Positions 17,639 through 26,087 of a stretch of DNA of 64,000 nt are shown piece after piece. Source of the stretch: Rhodococcus ruber (GTDB lineage: Bacteria > Actinomycetota > Actinomycetes > Mycobacteriales > Mycobacteriaceae); the NCBI RefSeq assembly GCF_027270735.1, contig NZ_JAPWIJ010000001.1, positions 248,001 through 312,000 of the forward strand, in the 5' to 3' direction. A model generated the notes under the pieces. It made no database searches. It saw only the letters and a list, made by a program, of their open reading frames with translations, and was not told the DNA's origin. Numbering within the stretch: the stretch's first letter is position 1; every line of letters begins with the position of its first letter. Both the position numbers and the translations under genes were made by a program.

Positions 17639-18934
17639 ATGAACCCACACGAGTGGCCGCGTACGTGGCAGCCGTCTCGGCGCGACTTCCTCAGGTCGGC
17701 GCTCGTTGCCGCGGGCGCAGTGACCGCCGGCGGCGTGCTGTCGTCGTGCTCGAGCAGTCTCGATCCCAACACGGTCACGCTCGGCTCCCGGCTGTCGGAC
17801 AAGAACTCCAAGGTCGGAGTCGAGGACTTCGTTGCCATGTATCGGCAACAGACCGGCGGTGACATTCGCGTCAACACCGTCGATTCGACGTCGTTCCAGG
17901 AGAACGTCAACAACTACCTCCAGGGGACGCCCGACGACGTGTTCACCTGGATGGGCGGCTACCGAATGAAGTACTTCGCAGACAAGGGTCTGGTGGAGGA
18001 CATCTCGAACGTGTGGGCCAGCAACGGCGGCGGATACAGCGACAGCTTCAAGGAGAACTCGACCGGATCCGACGGCAACCAATATCTGATTCCGTTCTTC
18101 TACTACCCCTGGGCAGTGTTCTACCGGCCGAGCCTTTGGGCCGAGCGCGGATACGAACCGCCCAAGACGTACGACCAGTGGGTCGCGTTGAACAAGCAGA
18201 TGCAGGCCGACAACATCACCCCGATCGGCTTCGGCGCTCGCGACGGCTGGCCACCGATGGGGACGTTCGACTACCTGAACCTGCGCCTGAACGGCGTCGA
18301 CTTCCACCGCACCCTGTTGGCCGGCGATGTCAGCTGGACCGACAATCGCGTCCGCACGGTGTTCGACACCTGGCGCGAAATCCTGCCGTTCCATCAACCG
18401 CAGCCGTTGGGCCGCAAGATCGCCGATGCGCAGACGGCATTGCTCAACAAGAGCGTCGGGTCCCTGGTCGCCGGCATGTTCGTCGCACAGAGCTTCCCCG
18501 CCGGGGCCGAGCGGGACGACCTCGACTTCTTTCCCTTCCCCGAACTCGACTCCGTCATCGGCAGTTCCGCTGTCGAGGCACCGATGGACGGCTTCATGAT
18601 GCGCGCCGATCCGCGCAACCGTCCCGCCGCCGAGAAGCTGCTGACCTTCCTCACCGGCCCCGAGCCGGCCGTCGCCTACGCGAAGCAGGATCCGCAGGCC
18701 ATCCCCGCACACCGCGACGCCGACCTGTCGGATTTCCCTGCGCTGGTGCGCAAATCGGCAGACCTCGTGCAGAACGCCGGAGACATCACGCAGTTCTTCG
18801 ACCGCGACACGCGACCCGACTTCGCGTCCATCGTCATGATCCCGGCCCTGCAACAGTTCATCGGCAACCCGAACGACGTCGACGGATTGGTCCGCAGCAT
18901 CGAACGCCAGAAGTCGGCGGTGTTCGGAACATGA
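17639..18934 (+). CDS. Sugar ABC transporter substrate-binding lipoprotein
   Basis: A 431-residue CUT1-family extracytoplasmic binding protein. The N-terminus has a twin-arginine-like SRRDFLRSALVAAG segment and a lipobox ending in VLSSCSSS, so it is an exported, lipid-anchored protein. Later blocks such as YFADKGLVEDISNVW, YYPWAVFYRP and KTYDQWVALNKQMQ are typical of bacterial solute-binding family 1. It is the first gene of the plus-strand operon with two permeases and alpha-galactosidase; co-localised alpha- and beta-galactosidases suggest galacto-oligosaccharides (raffinose, melibiose, lactose) as ligands. The ligand itself is inferred. Confidence 0.92.
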   Translation: MNPHEWPRTWQPSRRDFLRSALVAAGAVTAGGVLSSCSSSLDPNTVTLGSRLSDKNSKVGVEDFVAMYRQQTGGDIRVNTVDSTSFQENVNNYLQGTPDDVFTWMGGYRMKYFADKGLVEDISNVWASNGGGYSDSFKENSTGSDGNQYLIPFFYYPWAVFYRPSLWAERGYEPPKTYDQWVALNKQMQADNITPIGFGARDGWPPMGTFDYLNLRLNGVDFHRTLLAGDVSWTDNRVRTVFDTWREILPFHQPQPLGRKIADAQTALLNKSVGSLVAGMFVAQSFPAGAERDDLDFFPFPELDSVIGSSAVEAPMDGFMMRADPRNRPAAEKLLTFLTGPEPAVAYAKQDPQAIPAHRDADLSDFPALVRKSADLVQNAGDITQFFDRDTRPDFASIVMIPALQQFIGNPNDVDGLVRSIERQKSAVFGT

Positions 18935-18992
18935 TCGTGCGCAGTGCGATTCGACCCCCATCATTCACTCGACTTCGAGATCAGGTAATGCC

Positions 18993-19892
18993 ATGACCGC
19001 ACCCGAACGGGTCAAGTCGCCGAAGATCAGGCGCAGTGTTCGCGAGAAGTGGACCATCGCACTGATGCTGGGCGTTCCCGCAATGATCGTCATCGGTCTC
19101 GTCTGGATTCCCACCGTGTTCACGGTGATCCTCTCGTTCGCACGCTGGGACGGAATCGGCGGCACGTCGAGTATCGAGTGGATCGGTACGCAGAACTACG
19201 TCGACGCGGTCCAGGCGTATCCGCCGTTCCAGCAAGCACTGCAGAACAACGTGCTGTGGCTCGTCTTCCTGTTCCTCGTACCCACCGTCATCGGCATCCT
19301 GCTCGCGATTCTGCTGGACAAGAATCTCAAGGGATCTCGGCTCTACCAAAGCATCTTCTACATCCCCGTGGTGCTGTCGATGGCCCTCATCGGCTTCATC
19401 TGGCAGCTCATCTACTCCACCGAGGGGGGCGTCCTCAACAGCCTGCTCGGCACGGACGTCGACTGGCTCGGCGATCCCGACATCAACATCTGGGCCGTCA
19501 TGGTCGCGGCAGGTTGGCGTCACACCGGCTACATCATGCTGTTGTACTTGGCCGGTCTCAAGGCCATCGACCCGTCCGTCCGCGAGGCCGCGGTGATGGA
19601 CGGTGCCGGACCGATTCGCACGTTCTTCAGCGTCATCTTCCCGCTGATGAAGAACACCAACCTGCTGATCATCGTCATCACCGTCATCGAGGCGCTACGC
19701 GCGTTCGACCTGGTGTGGGTGATCAACAAGGGCCGCAACGGACTCGAGCTGATCTCGGCGCTCGTGACGGCCAACGTCGTCGGTGAGGCGAGCCGGATCG
19801 GATTCGGTTCTGCGCTGGCCACCATCATGCTCGGCATCTCGCTCGTCTTCATCGCCCTGTACCTCGCCATCGTTCTTCGGAGCAAAGACTGA
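18993..19892 (+). CDS. Sugar ABC transporter permease 1 (MalF/UgpA type)
   Basis: A 299-residue inner-membrane permease with six predicted transmembrane segments, beginning with ALMLGVPAMIVIGLVWIP. The cytoplasmic EAA loop reads REAAVMDGAGPIRTFF and contacts the ATPase. It lies 58 bases after the binding protein and its stop shares one base with the start of the second permease (TGATG). It forms a heterodimeric channel with the next gene product. Confidence 0.94.
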   Translation: MTAPERVKSPKIRRSVREKWTIALMLGVPAMIVIGLVWIPTVFTVILSFARWDGIGGTSSIEWIGTQNYVDAVQAYPPFQQALQNNVLWLVFLFLVPTVIGILLAILLDKNLKGSRLYQSIFYIPVVLSMALIGFIWQLIYSTEGGVLNSLLGTDVDWLGDPDINIWAVMVAAGWRHTGYIMLLYLAGLKAIDPSVREAAVMDGAGPIRTFFSVIFPLMKNTNLLIIVITVIEALRAFDLVWVINKGRNGLELISALVTANVVGEASRIGFGSALATIMLGISLVFIALYLAIVLRSKD

Positions 19893-20821
19893 TGACCACT
19901 TCACTCACGCGCACAGCGCCTCCCGAGCGCGATCCGCTGACCCGCAACCGCGCCGCCGTCGCCAATCGTCGACGCGCGGGCACCGCACAGATCGCGATCT
20001 ACGTGCTGCTGACGGTCATGGCGCTGGCCTGGCTGTTCCCTCTGGTGTGGGCGGTGTACAACTCGTTCCGCGACTACGACTACGTGCTGCTCAACGGGTA
20101 CCTGTCGGTGGGCGGCTTCACGTTCGACAACTACATCGACTCGTGGCAGATCGGCGGCATCCCGCACTACTTCCTCAACTCGATGATCATCACCATTCCG
20201 TCGGTGCTGCTCATCCTGTTCTTCGGCTCGATGGCAGCGTTCATCCTGGCGCGGTTCAGCTGGAAGTTCAACATCTTCATGCTTGCAGTGTTCATCGCCG
20301 GCAACCTGCTGCCGCAGCAGACTCTGCTGACACCGTTGTTCCGGCTGTACAACGCAATTCCGGTTCCGTACTGGATGAGCTCGTCGGGCTCGCTGTACGA
20401 CAGCTACTGGGGCCTGATCATCGTGCACGTCGCATTCCAGACCGGCTTCTGCGTCTTCGTGCTCAGCAACTACATGAAGACGGTGCCGTACGAACTGCTC
20501 GAGGCCGCGACCGTCGACGGAGCCGGGTTGTTCCGGCAGTACTGGCAGGTCGTCATGCCGCTGTGCCGGCCCGCGCTGGCCGCACTCGCCACACTCATGG
20601 TGACGTGGATCTACAACGACTTCTTCTGGGCCCTGGCCCTGATGGTCAGCGGCGACAAGCTTCCGGTGACGACGGCGCTGCAAAATCTGCAGGGCAGCTT
20701 CTTCACCGACACCAACCTGCTGGCCGCGGGCTCGGTACTGGTCGCACTACCGACGGTGCTGGTTTTCATTGCGCTGCAACGCCATTTCGTGTCCGGACTG
20801 ACGATGGGTGCCAACAAGTGA
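19892..20821 (+). CDS. Sugar ABC transporter permease 2 (MalG/UgpE type)
   Basis: A 309-residue permease with six membrane segments, starting with IAIYVLLTVMALAWLFPLVW. The EAA loop is LLEAATVDGAGLFRQYW. The region FILARFSWKFNIFML and the conserved LLPQQTLLTPLFRLYN block are MalG-like. It overlaps permease 1 by one base and its stop overlaps the GTG of the alpha-galactosidase, showing a tightly coupled operon. Confidence 0.94.
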   Translation: MTTSLTRTAPPERDPLTRNRAAVANRRRAGTAQIAIYVLLTVMALAWLFPLVWAVYNSFRDYDYVLLNGYLSVGGFTFDNYIDSWQIGGIPHYFLNSMIITIPSVLLILFFGSMAAFILARFSWKFNIFMLAVFIAGNLLPQQTLLTPLFRLYNAIPVPYWMSSSGSLYDSYWGLIIVHVAFQTGFCVFVLSNYMKTVPYELLEAATVDGAGLFRQYWQVVMPLCRPALAALATLMVTWIYNDFFWALALMVSGDKLPVTTALQNLQGSFFTDTNLLAAGSVLVALPTVLVFIALQRHFVSGLTMGANK

Positions 20822-22950
20822 GTTTCGTAGTCCTGCGCCGTGACGGTGTCATGGTGATCCTCGGACCGTCGTCCACCGCCGTTCCCGCCGTGCTGCACTG
20901 GGGTACCGATCTCGGTGAGCTCACCGAACACGACCTCGTCGAACTGCGCAGGGCCGCAATTCCCGCAGTTCCGCACTCTAGTGTCGATGTGCCGCGGTGG
21001 CTCACCCTCGCCCCCGGTGGCGACGACGCCTGGCAGGGCACCCCGGCTCTGGCGATGCATCGCGACGGTTCGGTGCAGTACCCGCGGTGGGCGGAAGTGA
21101 ATGTCTCCGCTACCGAATTCGGTTGCACTGTGGACGCTTCCGATAGCGAGCTGGGCATCTCGTGGTCGATCGAGTTGTCCCTCGCGGTCGGTGGATCACT
21201 GCGAGTTCGGCAGCGTGTCCAGAACGTCGACGGCGGACCCTTGACCGTCGACGGCGTTGTGACCCTCATGCCGCTGCCGGACAATGCAACCGAACTACTG
21301 GATCTGACGGGCCGTCATTGCCGCGAGCGCACTCCGCAGCGTCGACGGTTCGACCACGGTGCAGTGGTGCGCGCGTCACGCCGCGGACGAACGGGGCACG
21401 ACGCCACCCTGGTTCTCACCGCAGGCAGCGAGGGCTTCGGCTTCCGTAGCGGCGAGGTGTGGGGTGCCCACGTCGCGTGGAGCGGCGATCATCTGCATCT
21501 GGCCGAGAGGCTTCCCGAGCGGGCCGGTCAGGCCTCGGGCGTTCTGGGCGGTGGTGAACTGCTCGCACCCGGTGAGGTGGTGTTGCAGACCGGCGAGACC
21601 TACTCGACGCCGTGGGTACATTTCGTTTATTCGGCTGTCGGACTTGACGGTTCGGCGCAGTCGGTGCACCGCTGGATGCGCTCCCGTCCAGCACATCCCT
21701 CGCCGCCGCGGCCGGTGGTGCTCAACGTGTGGGAGGGCGTGTACTTCGACCACGATCTCACCCGGCTTCGCGGCATCGCGGATGTCGCAGCGCGCGTGGG
21801 CGTCGAGCGATTCGTCCTCGACGACGGTTGGTTCCGCCACCGACGTGACGACCGCGCCGGTCTGGGCGACTGGCAGGTGGACGAGGGGGTCTGGCCAGAC
21901 GGCCTGGCCCCGCTCTTCGATCACGTCCGAGCGCTCGGCATGAGCCCCGGCCTGTGGTTCGAGCCCGAGATGGTCAACCTGGACTCCGATATCGCTCGGG
22001 CACATCCCGATTGGCTGCTCGCAGCACCGGGCCGTATTCCACTCGAATGGCGCCATCAGCACGTACTGGATCTGACCCGCGACGACGTCTTCGACTATCT
22101 CCTCTCGGCCATCGATGCGGTGTTGGCCGACGAGCGGCCGGACTACGTGAAGTGGGATCACAACCGGGACCTGATGCTCGCCGTCGACTCCGACGGACGC
22201 GCTGCGGTGCATGCACAGACCTCGGCGTACTACCGATTGCTCGACGCCTTGCGATCCCGGCATCCGCAGGTCGAGTTCGAGTCATGTGCATCGGGCGGTG
22301 CCCGCATCGATCTGGAGGTGCTCGAGCACACCGACCGCGTCTGGGCGTCGGACACCAACGATCCGCTCGAACGTCAACGGCTGCAGCGGTGGACCACACA
22401 GCTGCTGCCGCCGGAGCTGATCGGCTCGCACGTCGGTCCGCAGATCGCGCATACGTCGGGTCGATGGTCCACTCTCCAGTTCCGTTGCTTGACATCGCTG
22501 TTCGGCCACGCAGGGCTGGAGATGGACGTCACCGAACTCTCGTCCGAGGACCACGAGTACCTGACGTCGTGGACCGGGCTGTACAAGGAACTGCGCGGGT
22601 TGTTGCACACCGGCGATGTGGTGCGCGCCGACCATCCCGACCCGAGCGTCTGGGTACACGGAGTCGTGGCAGCGGATCTGTCGGAGGCCGCGTATTCGAT
22701 AGTGCGGATGGATACCTCGCCCGAGGACCGCACCGATCGCGTCCGCCTTCCAGGTTTGGATCCACATGTTCGGTACCGCGTCGAGTTCGTGCGGGAGCTC
22801 AGCGACCTGGGCAACGGCATCGAACTTCCGCCCTGGATCGCCGACGGCGGAATCGTCGAGCTATCGGGTTCGATGTTGGCGCAGGCGGGCGTGGCTCTTC
22901 CGGTGCTGTTCCCGCAGACTGGAGTGTTGCTGCGGGTGCTCGCCGTCTGA
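20818..22950 (+). CDS. Alpha-galactosidase, glycoside hydrolase family 36
   Basis: A 710-residue GH36 alpha-galactosidase. The catalytic barrel has VLNVWEGVYFDHD, RFVLDDGWFRHRRDD, GLWFEPEMVN, the nucleophile Asp in YVKWDHNRDLM (~residue 446) and the acid/base Asp in RVWASDTNDPLERQ (~residue 512), with ESCASGGARID between. An N-terminal beta-sandwich precedes it. The start is GTG 20818, overlapping the permease stop by GTGA; the open frame upstream only reads through the permease in another frame. There is no signal peptide, so it acts on imported alpha-galactosides. The galactose released feeds the Leloir genes nearby. Confidence 0.94.
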   Translation: MSFVVLRRDGVMVILGPSSTAVPAVLHWGTDLGELTEHDLVELRRAAIPAVPHSSVDVPRWLTLAPGGDDAWQGTPALAMHRDGSVQYPRWAEVNVSATEFGCTVDASDSELGISWSIELSLAVGGSLRVRQRVQNVDGGPLTVDGVVTLMPLPDNATELLDLTGRHCRERTPQRRRFDHGAVVRASRRGRTGHDATLVLTAGSEGFGFRSGEVWGAHVAWSGDHLHLAERLPERAGQASGVLGGGELLAPGEVVLQTGETYSTPWVHFVYSAVGLDGSAQSVHRWMRSRPAHPSPPRPVVLNVWEGVYFDHDLTRLRGIADVAARVGVERFVLDDGWFRHRRDDRAGLGDWQVDEGVWPDGLAPLFDHVRALGMSPGLWFEPEMVNLDSDIARAHPDWLLAAPGRIPLEWRHQHVLDLTRDDVFDYLLSAIDAVLADERPDYVKWDHNRDLMLAVDSDGRAAVHAQTSAYYRLLDALRSRHPQVEFESCASGGARIDLEVLEHTDRVWASDTNDPLERQRLQRWTTQLLPPELIGSHVGPQIAHTSGRWSTLQFRCLTSLFGHAGLEMDVTELSSEDHEYLTSWTGLYKELRGLLHTGDVVRADHPDPSVWVHGVVAADLSEAAYSIVRMDTSPEDRTDRVRLPGLDPHVRYRVEFVRELSDLGNGIELPPWIADGGIVELSGSMLAQAGVALPVLFPQTGVLLRVLAV

Positions 22951-22999
22951 GGCGTATCGGCTCCTCAGTTGTGGATTTCCGCCTGCGATCCGGTAGTTG

Positions 23000-23977
23000 T
23001 CAACCTGTCTGAGACAGGTGGGTGTTGATTCCGGTGGCAGTTGGTAGTGGTGGTGCTTGTGGTGGTTTCCGGAATCGGTTGGGGTGTTGTTGGTAGTAGT
23101 GGTCGAGGGTGAGTTGACGCTGTCGGCGCACCTGGATGGCTGTGCCGGTGTGCACTTGTTCGGGTGTGCATCGGCCTAGCCCGCTGTGCCGGTGCTGGGT
23201 GCTGTAGCGATGAAAGAACGCCCTTGTCCACTCCCGTGCATGGTCGATATTCTCGAACTGAACAGGGCAGTCGAGGTCGTACTTGATTGTCTTGAACAGT
23301 GATTCGGAGAACGGGTTGTCGTCACTGACCCGCGGGCGGGAGAAAGAGGCGAACGCACCTGCCGAGTCGAGTGCGGCCATCAGCGGACCCGATCGCATGA
23401 CCGAGCCGTTGTCGGCGTGGACGGTACCGGGGACGCCATGGGTTGCCCACGCTTGGGTGAACATGGAAACAGCGTGATCGATTTTCTCGTGATACTCGAT
23501 TCGCCAAGCAACCGGATAGCGGGAGAACACGTCCATCACGGCGTACAACTTGTATCGATCTTGGTATCGTGGCCCTCGTAGTTCGGTGACATCCCATGAC
23601 CACAGTTCACCGACTGCACCGGCATGCACGATAGGCGTTCTGCGAGAATGCTTTCCAGTGTTGTACTTGCGTCCCCGCCGGTCGCCGACGAATCGGACGG
23701 ATCGAGCTATCCGATAGAAGGTCCGTTGCGAACACGACACTTTCCCGGCGTCGAGTGCACGCCAATATGTTTGGACGACAGACAGGTTCGCATACTGTTC
23801 GTCTGTCAAGACGGCCAGAACATCGGCCTTATCGGCTCCGGTCAATGTCGCCGGTTGGTGCCGGTCGGCGTGCGGAACCGGTGATGGAACCCTTCGATAA
23901 TGGCTGTACTGCTGAGAGATTCGATAGAACGTCGATCGTGGGAGGCCGACCGACGCGCATGCCGCCGCCACCGTCAC
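23000..23977 (-). CDS. IS3-family transposase OrfB (DDE catalytic part)
   Basis: A 325-residue integrase-core protein. The DDE residues are in LWSWDVTEL, VHADNGSVM and NPFSESLFKT, and the HTH_21 region (ADVLAVLTDEQYANLSVVQTY) precedes the core. The frame stays open upstream of the nominal GTG at 23977 through LTDTVRSLHSAGVTVAA, overlapping the end of orfA in the -1 frame, so the natural product is probably an OrfAB fusion made by -1 frameshifting near 24012-24025. The end of the protein (HLSQTG) reads through the left terminal repeat. Confidence 0.92.
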   Translation of the reverse strand: MTVAAACASVGLPRSTFYRISQQYSHYRRVPSPVPHADRHQPATLTGADKADVLAVLTDEQYANLSVVQTYWRALDAGKVSCSQRTFYRIARSVRFVGDRRGRKYNTGKHSRRTPIVHAGAVGELWSWDVTELRGPRYQDRYKLYAVMDVFSRYPVAWRIEYHEKIDHAVSMFTQAWATHGVPGTVHADNGSVMRSGPLMAALDSAGAFASFSRPRVSDDNPFSESLFKTIKYDLDCPVQFENIDHAREWTRAFFHRYSTQHRHSGLGRCTPEQVHTGTAIQVRRQRQLTLDHYYQQHPNRFRKPPQAPPLPTATGINTHLSQTG

Positions 23978-24009
23978 ACCTGCAGAATGCAGGGATCGGA
24001 CGGTGTCGG

Positions 24010-24495
24010 TCAGGACAAGCCTTTGCGGTGAAGCCAGCTCGCGTACTCCGTCGCACTCATCAACGACACCGGGATGTCGGGGCCCTCGTCCGAGCTCGTG
24101 GTCATCCCTTCCAAGAGCTCGTATGCTTTTCCCAAGATCTCTTGCACAGCTTCACTCTGTGTGACCTTCTTCTCGAGCTGATCGTTCTCGGTACGAAGTC
24201 GTGCCAGTTCAGCGCGCTCACGGTTTTCCATTTTGAACCTCGACTTGTCCGCCGCCTTGACCATTGCTGCAGTCAGCGTCCCATTGTCGCGCGATCGAAG
24301 CCAAGACTTCACTGTCGACTTGGGCAGGTTGTATTCACGCAACAACGCAGTCTTGGCTCCCCACTCGGTGCAGTCGTCCCACTGCCGAATGAACTCGACC
24401 TTGAACGCGATCGGGAACGATCTGTTGCCGGTCGGTGTACGCCCAACTTCGACGTCGATCATCTGTCCTCGCTTCCCCGCAACCCTGCCCGACAT
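24010..24495 (-). CDS. IS3-family transposase OrfA (helix-turn-helix)
   Basis: A 161-residue OrfA. It contains a DNA-binding HTH (FKVEFIRQWDDCTEWGAKTA, LPKSTVKSWLRSRD) and a C-terminal leucine-zipper-like coiled coil (ERAELARLRTENDQLEKKV) used for multimerisation. The ATG at 24495 lies inside the right terminal repeat. The end, LHRKGLS, contains the likely slippery stretch (GCAAAGG) for shifting into orfB. No inactivating stop was found. Confidence 0.88.
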   Translation of the reverse strand: MSGRVAGKRGQMIDVEVGRTPTGNRSFPIAFKVEFIRQWDDCTEWGAKTALLREYNLPKSTVKSWLRSRDNGTLTAAMVKAADKSRFKMENRERAELARLRTENDQLEKKVTQSEAVQEILGKAYELLEGMTTSSDEGPDIPVSLMSATEYASWLHRKGLS

Positions 24496-24549
24496 GTCTC
24501 ACGACCATCCTGGCAAGGAACGGATCGGAGGATGGAATCCGAATCCGGG

Positions 24550-24566
24550 GAGCTGATTCGCAGCTC
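24550..24566 (-). terminator. Hairpin at the end of the reverse transcriptase gene
   Basis: A perfect stem GAGCTG-ATTCG-CAGCTC spans 24550-24566 and overlaps the stop codon of the reverse transcriptase. It could terminate or stabilise the transcript. No U-run follows; the IS3 right end begins about 35 bases further on. Confidence 0.35.
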
Positions 24567-25824
24567 AGTCCCAGTTCACCTGGGACGCCATGCTCAACAG
24601 CTTTGTTCGACGCGTTTCGTTCGTCTCGCCGATCCGGGCGATGCGTCCGTAGACGTGTGCTCGAAAGTCGTTGTGGTCGTGTAGGTTCTGCTCGGCTGGT
24701 CCGGTGCTGATGCAGTTGTGCAGCAGTGCCCTGAGATTGTCGTATTCCTCTCGGGGCACTGCCGGCCACGAGTTGACGACGAGCCCGGTCAGCTGTTGTC
24801 GCTGATGAGCGCGTCGAACCCTGGTCTTGTCGGGATGAATCGTGAAGCCTTCGTCATGGGCGATCTGGGAAATCAACCACAGCAGTCTGTCGACGTCGAT
24901 GTCTGCACCTCCGGAGAACGCCAGATCGTCGGCGTATCGGCTGTAGCGGGCACCGACGGACCGGGCCAGGCCTGCGGCCCGGATATCGAGTTGTCGCGCA
25001 GCCAGATTCGCCAAGGCCGGTGACGTGGGCGCACCCTGCGGCAAGTGGGTGGCGCGAAGCCGCGCCGCGGTGGGACGGTCCACGCCGACCAATTCGCCGG
25101 CAGGGGTGACTGTCGTGCACAGCGCGGCGAGATTCGCCGCGACCTTCCTGGGATAGCCGACCGCCTCGAAGATCGCGACCACGCGATCGAACCCGATGGA
25201 CGGAAAGAAGCGTCGGAGATCCACCGAGATCACCACGTCGCGTTCGGAATGCGGCATCGCGAAGGTGCGCGGACTGCGCGCCTTCCGGAAGCCGTGCGCC
25301 GCTGGATGCGGCGGAATTCGATCGAGTATGCGGCGCAGTATCTTTCGCTGAATCTCACGCAAGCGCGGTTTCGGCACCTCCAGCAATCGCACGCCCTGAC
25401 GTTTGTCGAGCCGCGCAGACCGATAGTGCTGCAACGGGAACGGCGCAGTACGGAGCCTGCCCTGCAGGTCGGCAAACCATTCGATTTCGGAGATCGTCAG
25501 GTCGAGAGATCGAGCCAGCTGACCGGTCGATTCGTACCGTGGTACCTCGAATCGCCAGGGTTTGAAGCGGGAGCTCGTATTGGGCCGCTTCGAGGACGCG
25601 GAGGGCTCCGAGATGAACGGAAGATCGCGCAACAAACCGAAAATCGACGCCTCGTCGAACGGCGGGCTGGGATACAGATCGATGATTCGGTCTGCGAGCC
25701 ACGAGGCTCTCTCTGGCATGAAACGTGCGAACGCAACCTCGAGCCCCGACCGCGTCCACTCGGCATCGGCGGCCAGCCGCGCCAATGTCGCAGCGGCCCA
25801 CGGGGTCAATTCGCGTTCGGTCAC
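24565..25824 (-). CDS. Retron-type reverse transcriptase
   Basis: A 419-residue RNA-directed DNA polymerase. RT blocks appear in order: VPKPRLREIQRKILRRIL (RT1 region), PAAHGFRKARS, VVISVDLRRFFPSI (first catalytic Asp), THLPQGAPTSPALANL (RT4), YSRYADDLAFSG (YADD, ~residues 293-296), FTIHPDKTRVRRAHQRQ and QLTGLVVN (the retron-type L-T-G-x-V-V-N block). There is no maturase or HNH domain, so it is not a group II intron protein. Residues 1-~120 form a helical extension of unknown role. The GTG at 25824 follows a structured 200-base region that fits an msr-msd RNA. Anti-phage function is the known role of retrons, but this one is untested. Confidence 0.85.
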   Translation of the reverse strand: MTERELTPWAAATLARLAADAEWTRSGLEVAFARFMPERASWLADRIIDLYPSPPFDEASIFGLLRDLPFISEPSASSKRPNTSSRFKPWRFEVPRYESTGQLARSLDLTISEIEWFADLQGRLRTAPFPLQHYRSARLDKRQGVRLLEVPKPRLREIQRKILRRILDRIPPHPAAHGFRKARSPRTFAMPHSERDVVISVDLRRFFPSIGFDRVVAIFEAVGYPRKVAANLAALCTTVTPAGELVGVDRPTAARLRATHLPQGAPTSPALANLAARQLDIRAAGLARSVGARYSRYADDLAFSGGADIDVDRLLWLISQIAHDEGFTIHPDKTRVRRAHQRQQLTGLVVNSWPAVPREEYDNLRALLHNCISTGPAEQNLHDHNDFRAHVYGRIARIGETNETRRTKLLSMASQVNWD

Positions 25825-25839
25825 AGGCGGCTACCGATC

Positions 25840-26036
25840 GGGTGCAGCGCAATGACCTGCAACGCTGTGAGGTGCAACGGCACGGGGCGACCGAAATCTT
25901 TCGTCCTCGGAGCTGCCAAGCACGCGGAGCGTGCGGACCAGCTTCGGACGCAGTGCTCGATTCTCGTGATGTACCCAGGGGTTACCCCTGAGACCGGTCC
26001 CGCGGACCAACTCTCGCCCACGTGCCGCTGCATCCC
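25840..26036 (-). ncRNA. Candidate retron msr-msd non-coding RNA
   Basis: Read on the minus strand upstream of the RT. A 5' segment GGGATGCAGCG (26036-26026) can pair with a 3' segment CGCTGCACCC (25849-25840) with one bulged A, like retron a1/a2 repeats. An AGC just inside a1 (G at 26028) could be the branching guanosine. Next come GGTCC-GCG-GGACC (26008-25996, flanked by GAGA/TCTC) and CAGGGG-TAA-CCCCTG (25990-25976), two short stems like msr. Then there is a long hairpin, 25950-25902, with arms CGTCC/GGACG, AGCTG/CAGCT and GCACGC/GCGTGC around a TCC loop, a plausible msd stem. The 3' end is 15 bases before the RT GTG. All pairings were found by eye. Confidence 0.55.
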
Positions 26037-26087
26037 TCCACCATGCCAAATCGAGGCCGATCTGTCAGCGCGTTGCCCGCGGGACCG

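Larger units (their letters stand above)
22998..24515 (-). mobile_element. IS3-family insertion sequence
   Basis: A ~1.5 kb element with two overlapping reading frames on the minus strand, orfA and orfB, typical of IS3. Near the left end TGAGACAGGTGGG (23010-23022) is matched by TGAGACATGTCGGG read inward from the right end (24501-24488). The flanks outside these cores also align loosely (TGTCAAC-like at 22998 and TGCCAGG-like at 24515), so the exact ends are uncertain by ~12 bases at each side. I found no convincing target duplication. The left end contains its own dyad ACCTGTCT-G-AGACAGGT. It sits between the alpha-galactosidase and the reverse transcriptase and looks intact. Confidence 0.85.

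Noticed and set aside
19783-20817. Upstream extension of the alpha-galactosidase frame
   Set aside because: This stretch overlaps both permease genes in another frame and reads as Arg-rich nonsense; the GTG at 20818 overlaps the permease stop and begins the homologous sequence.
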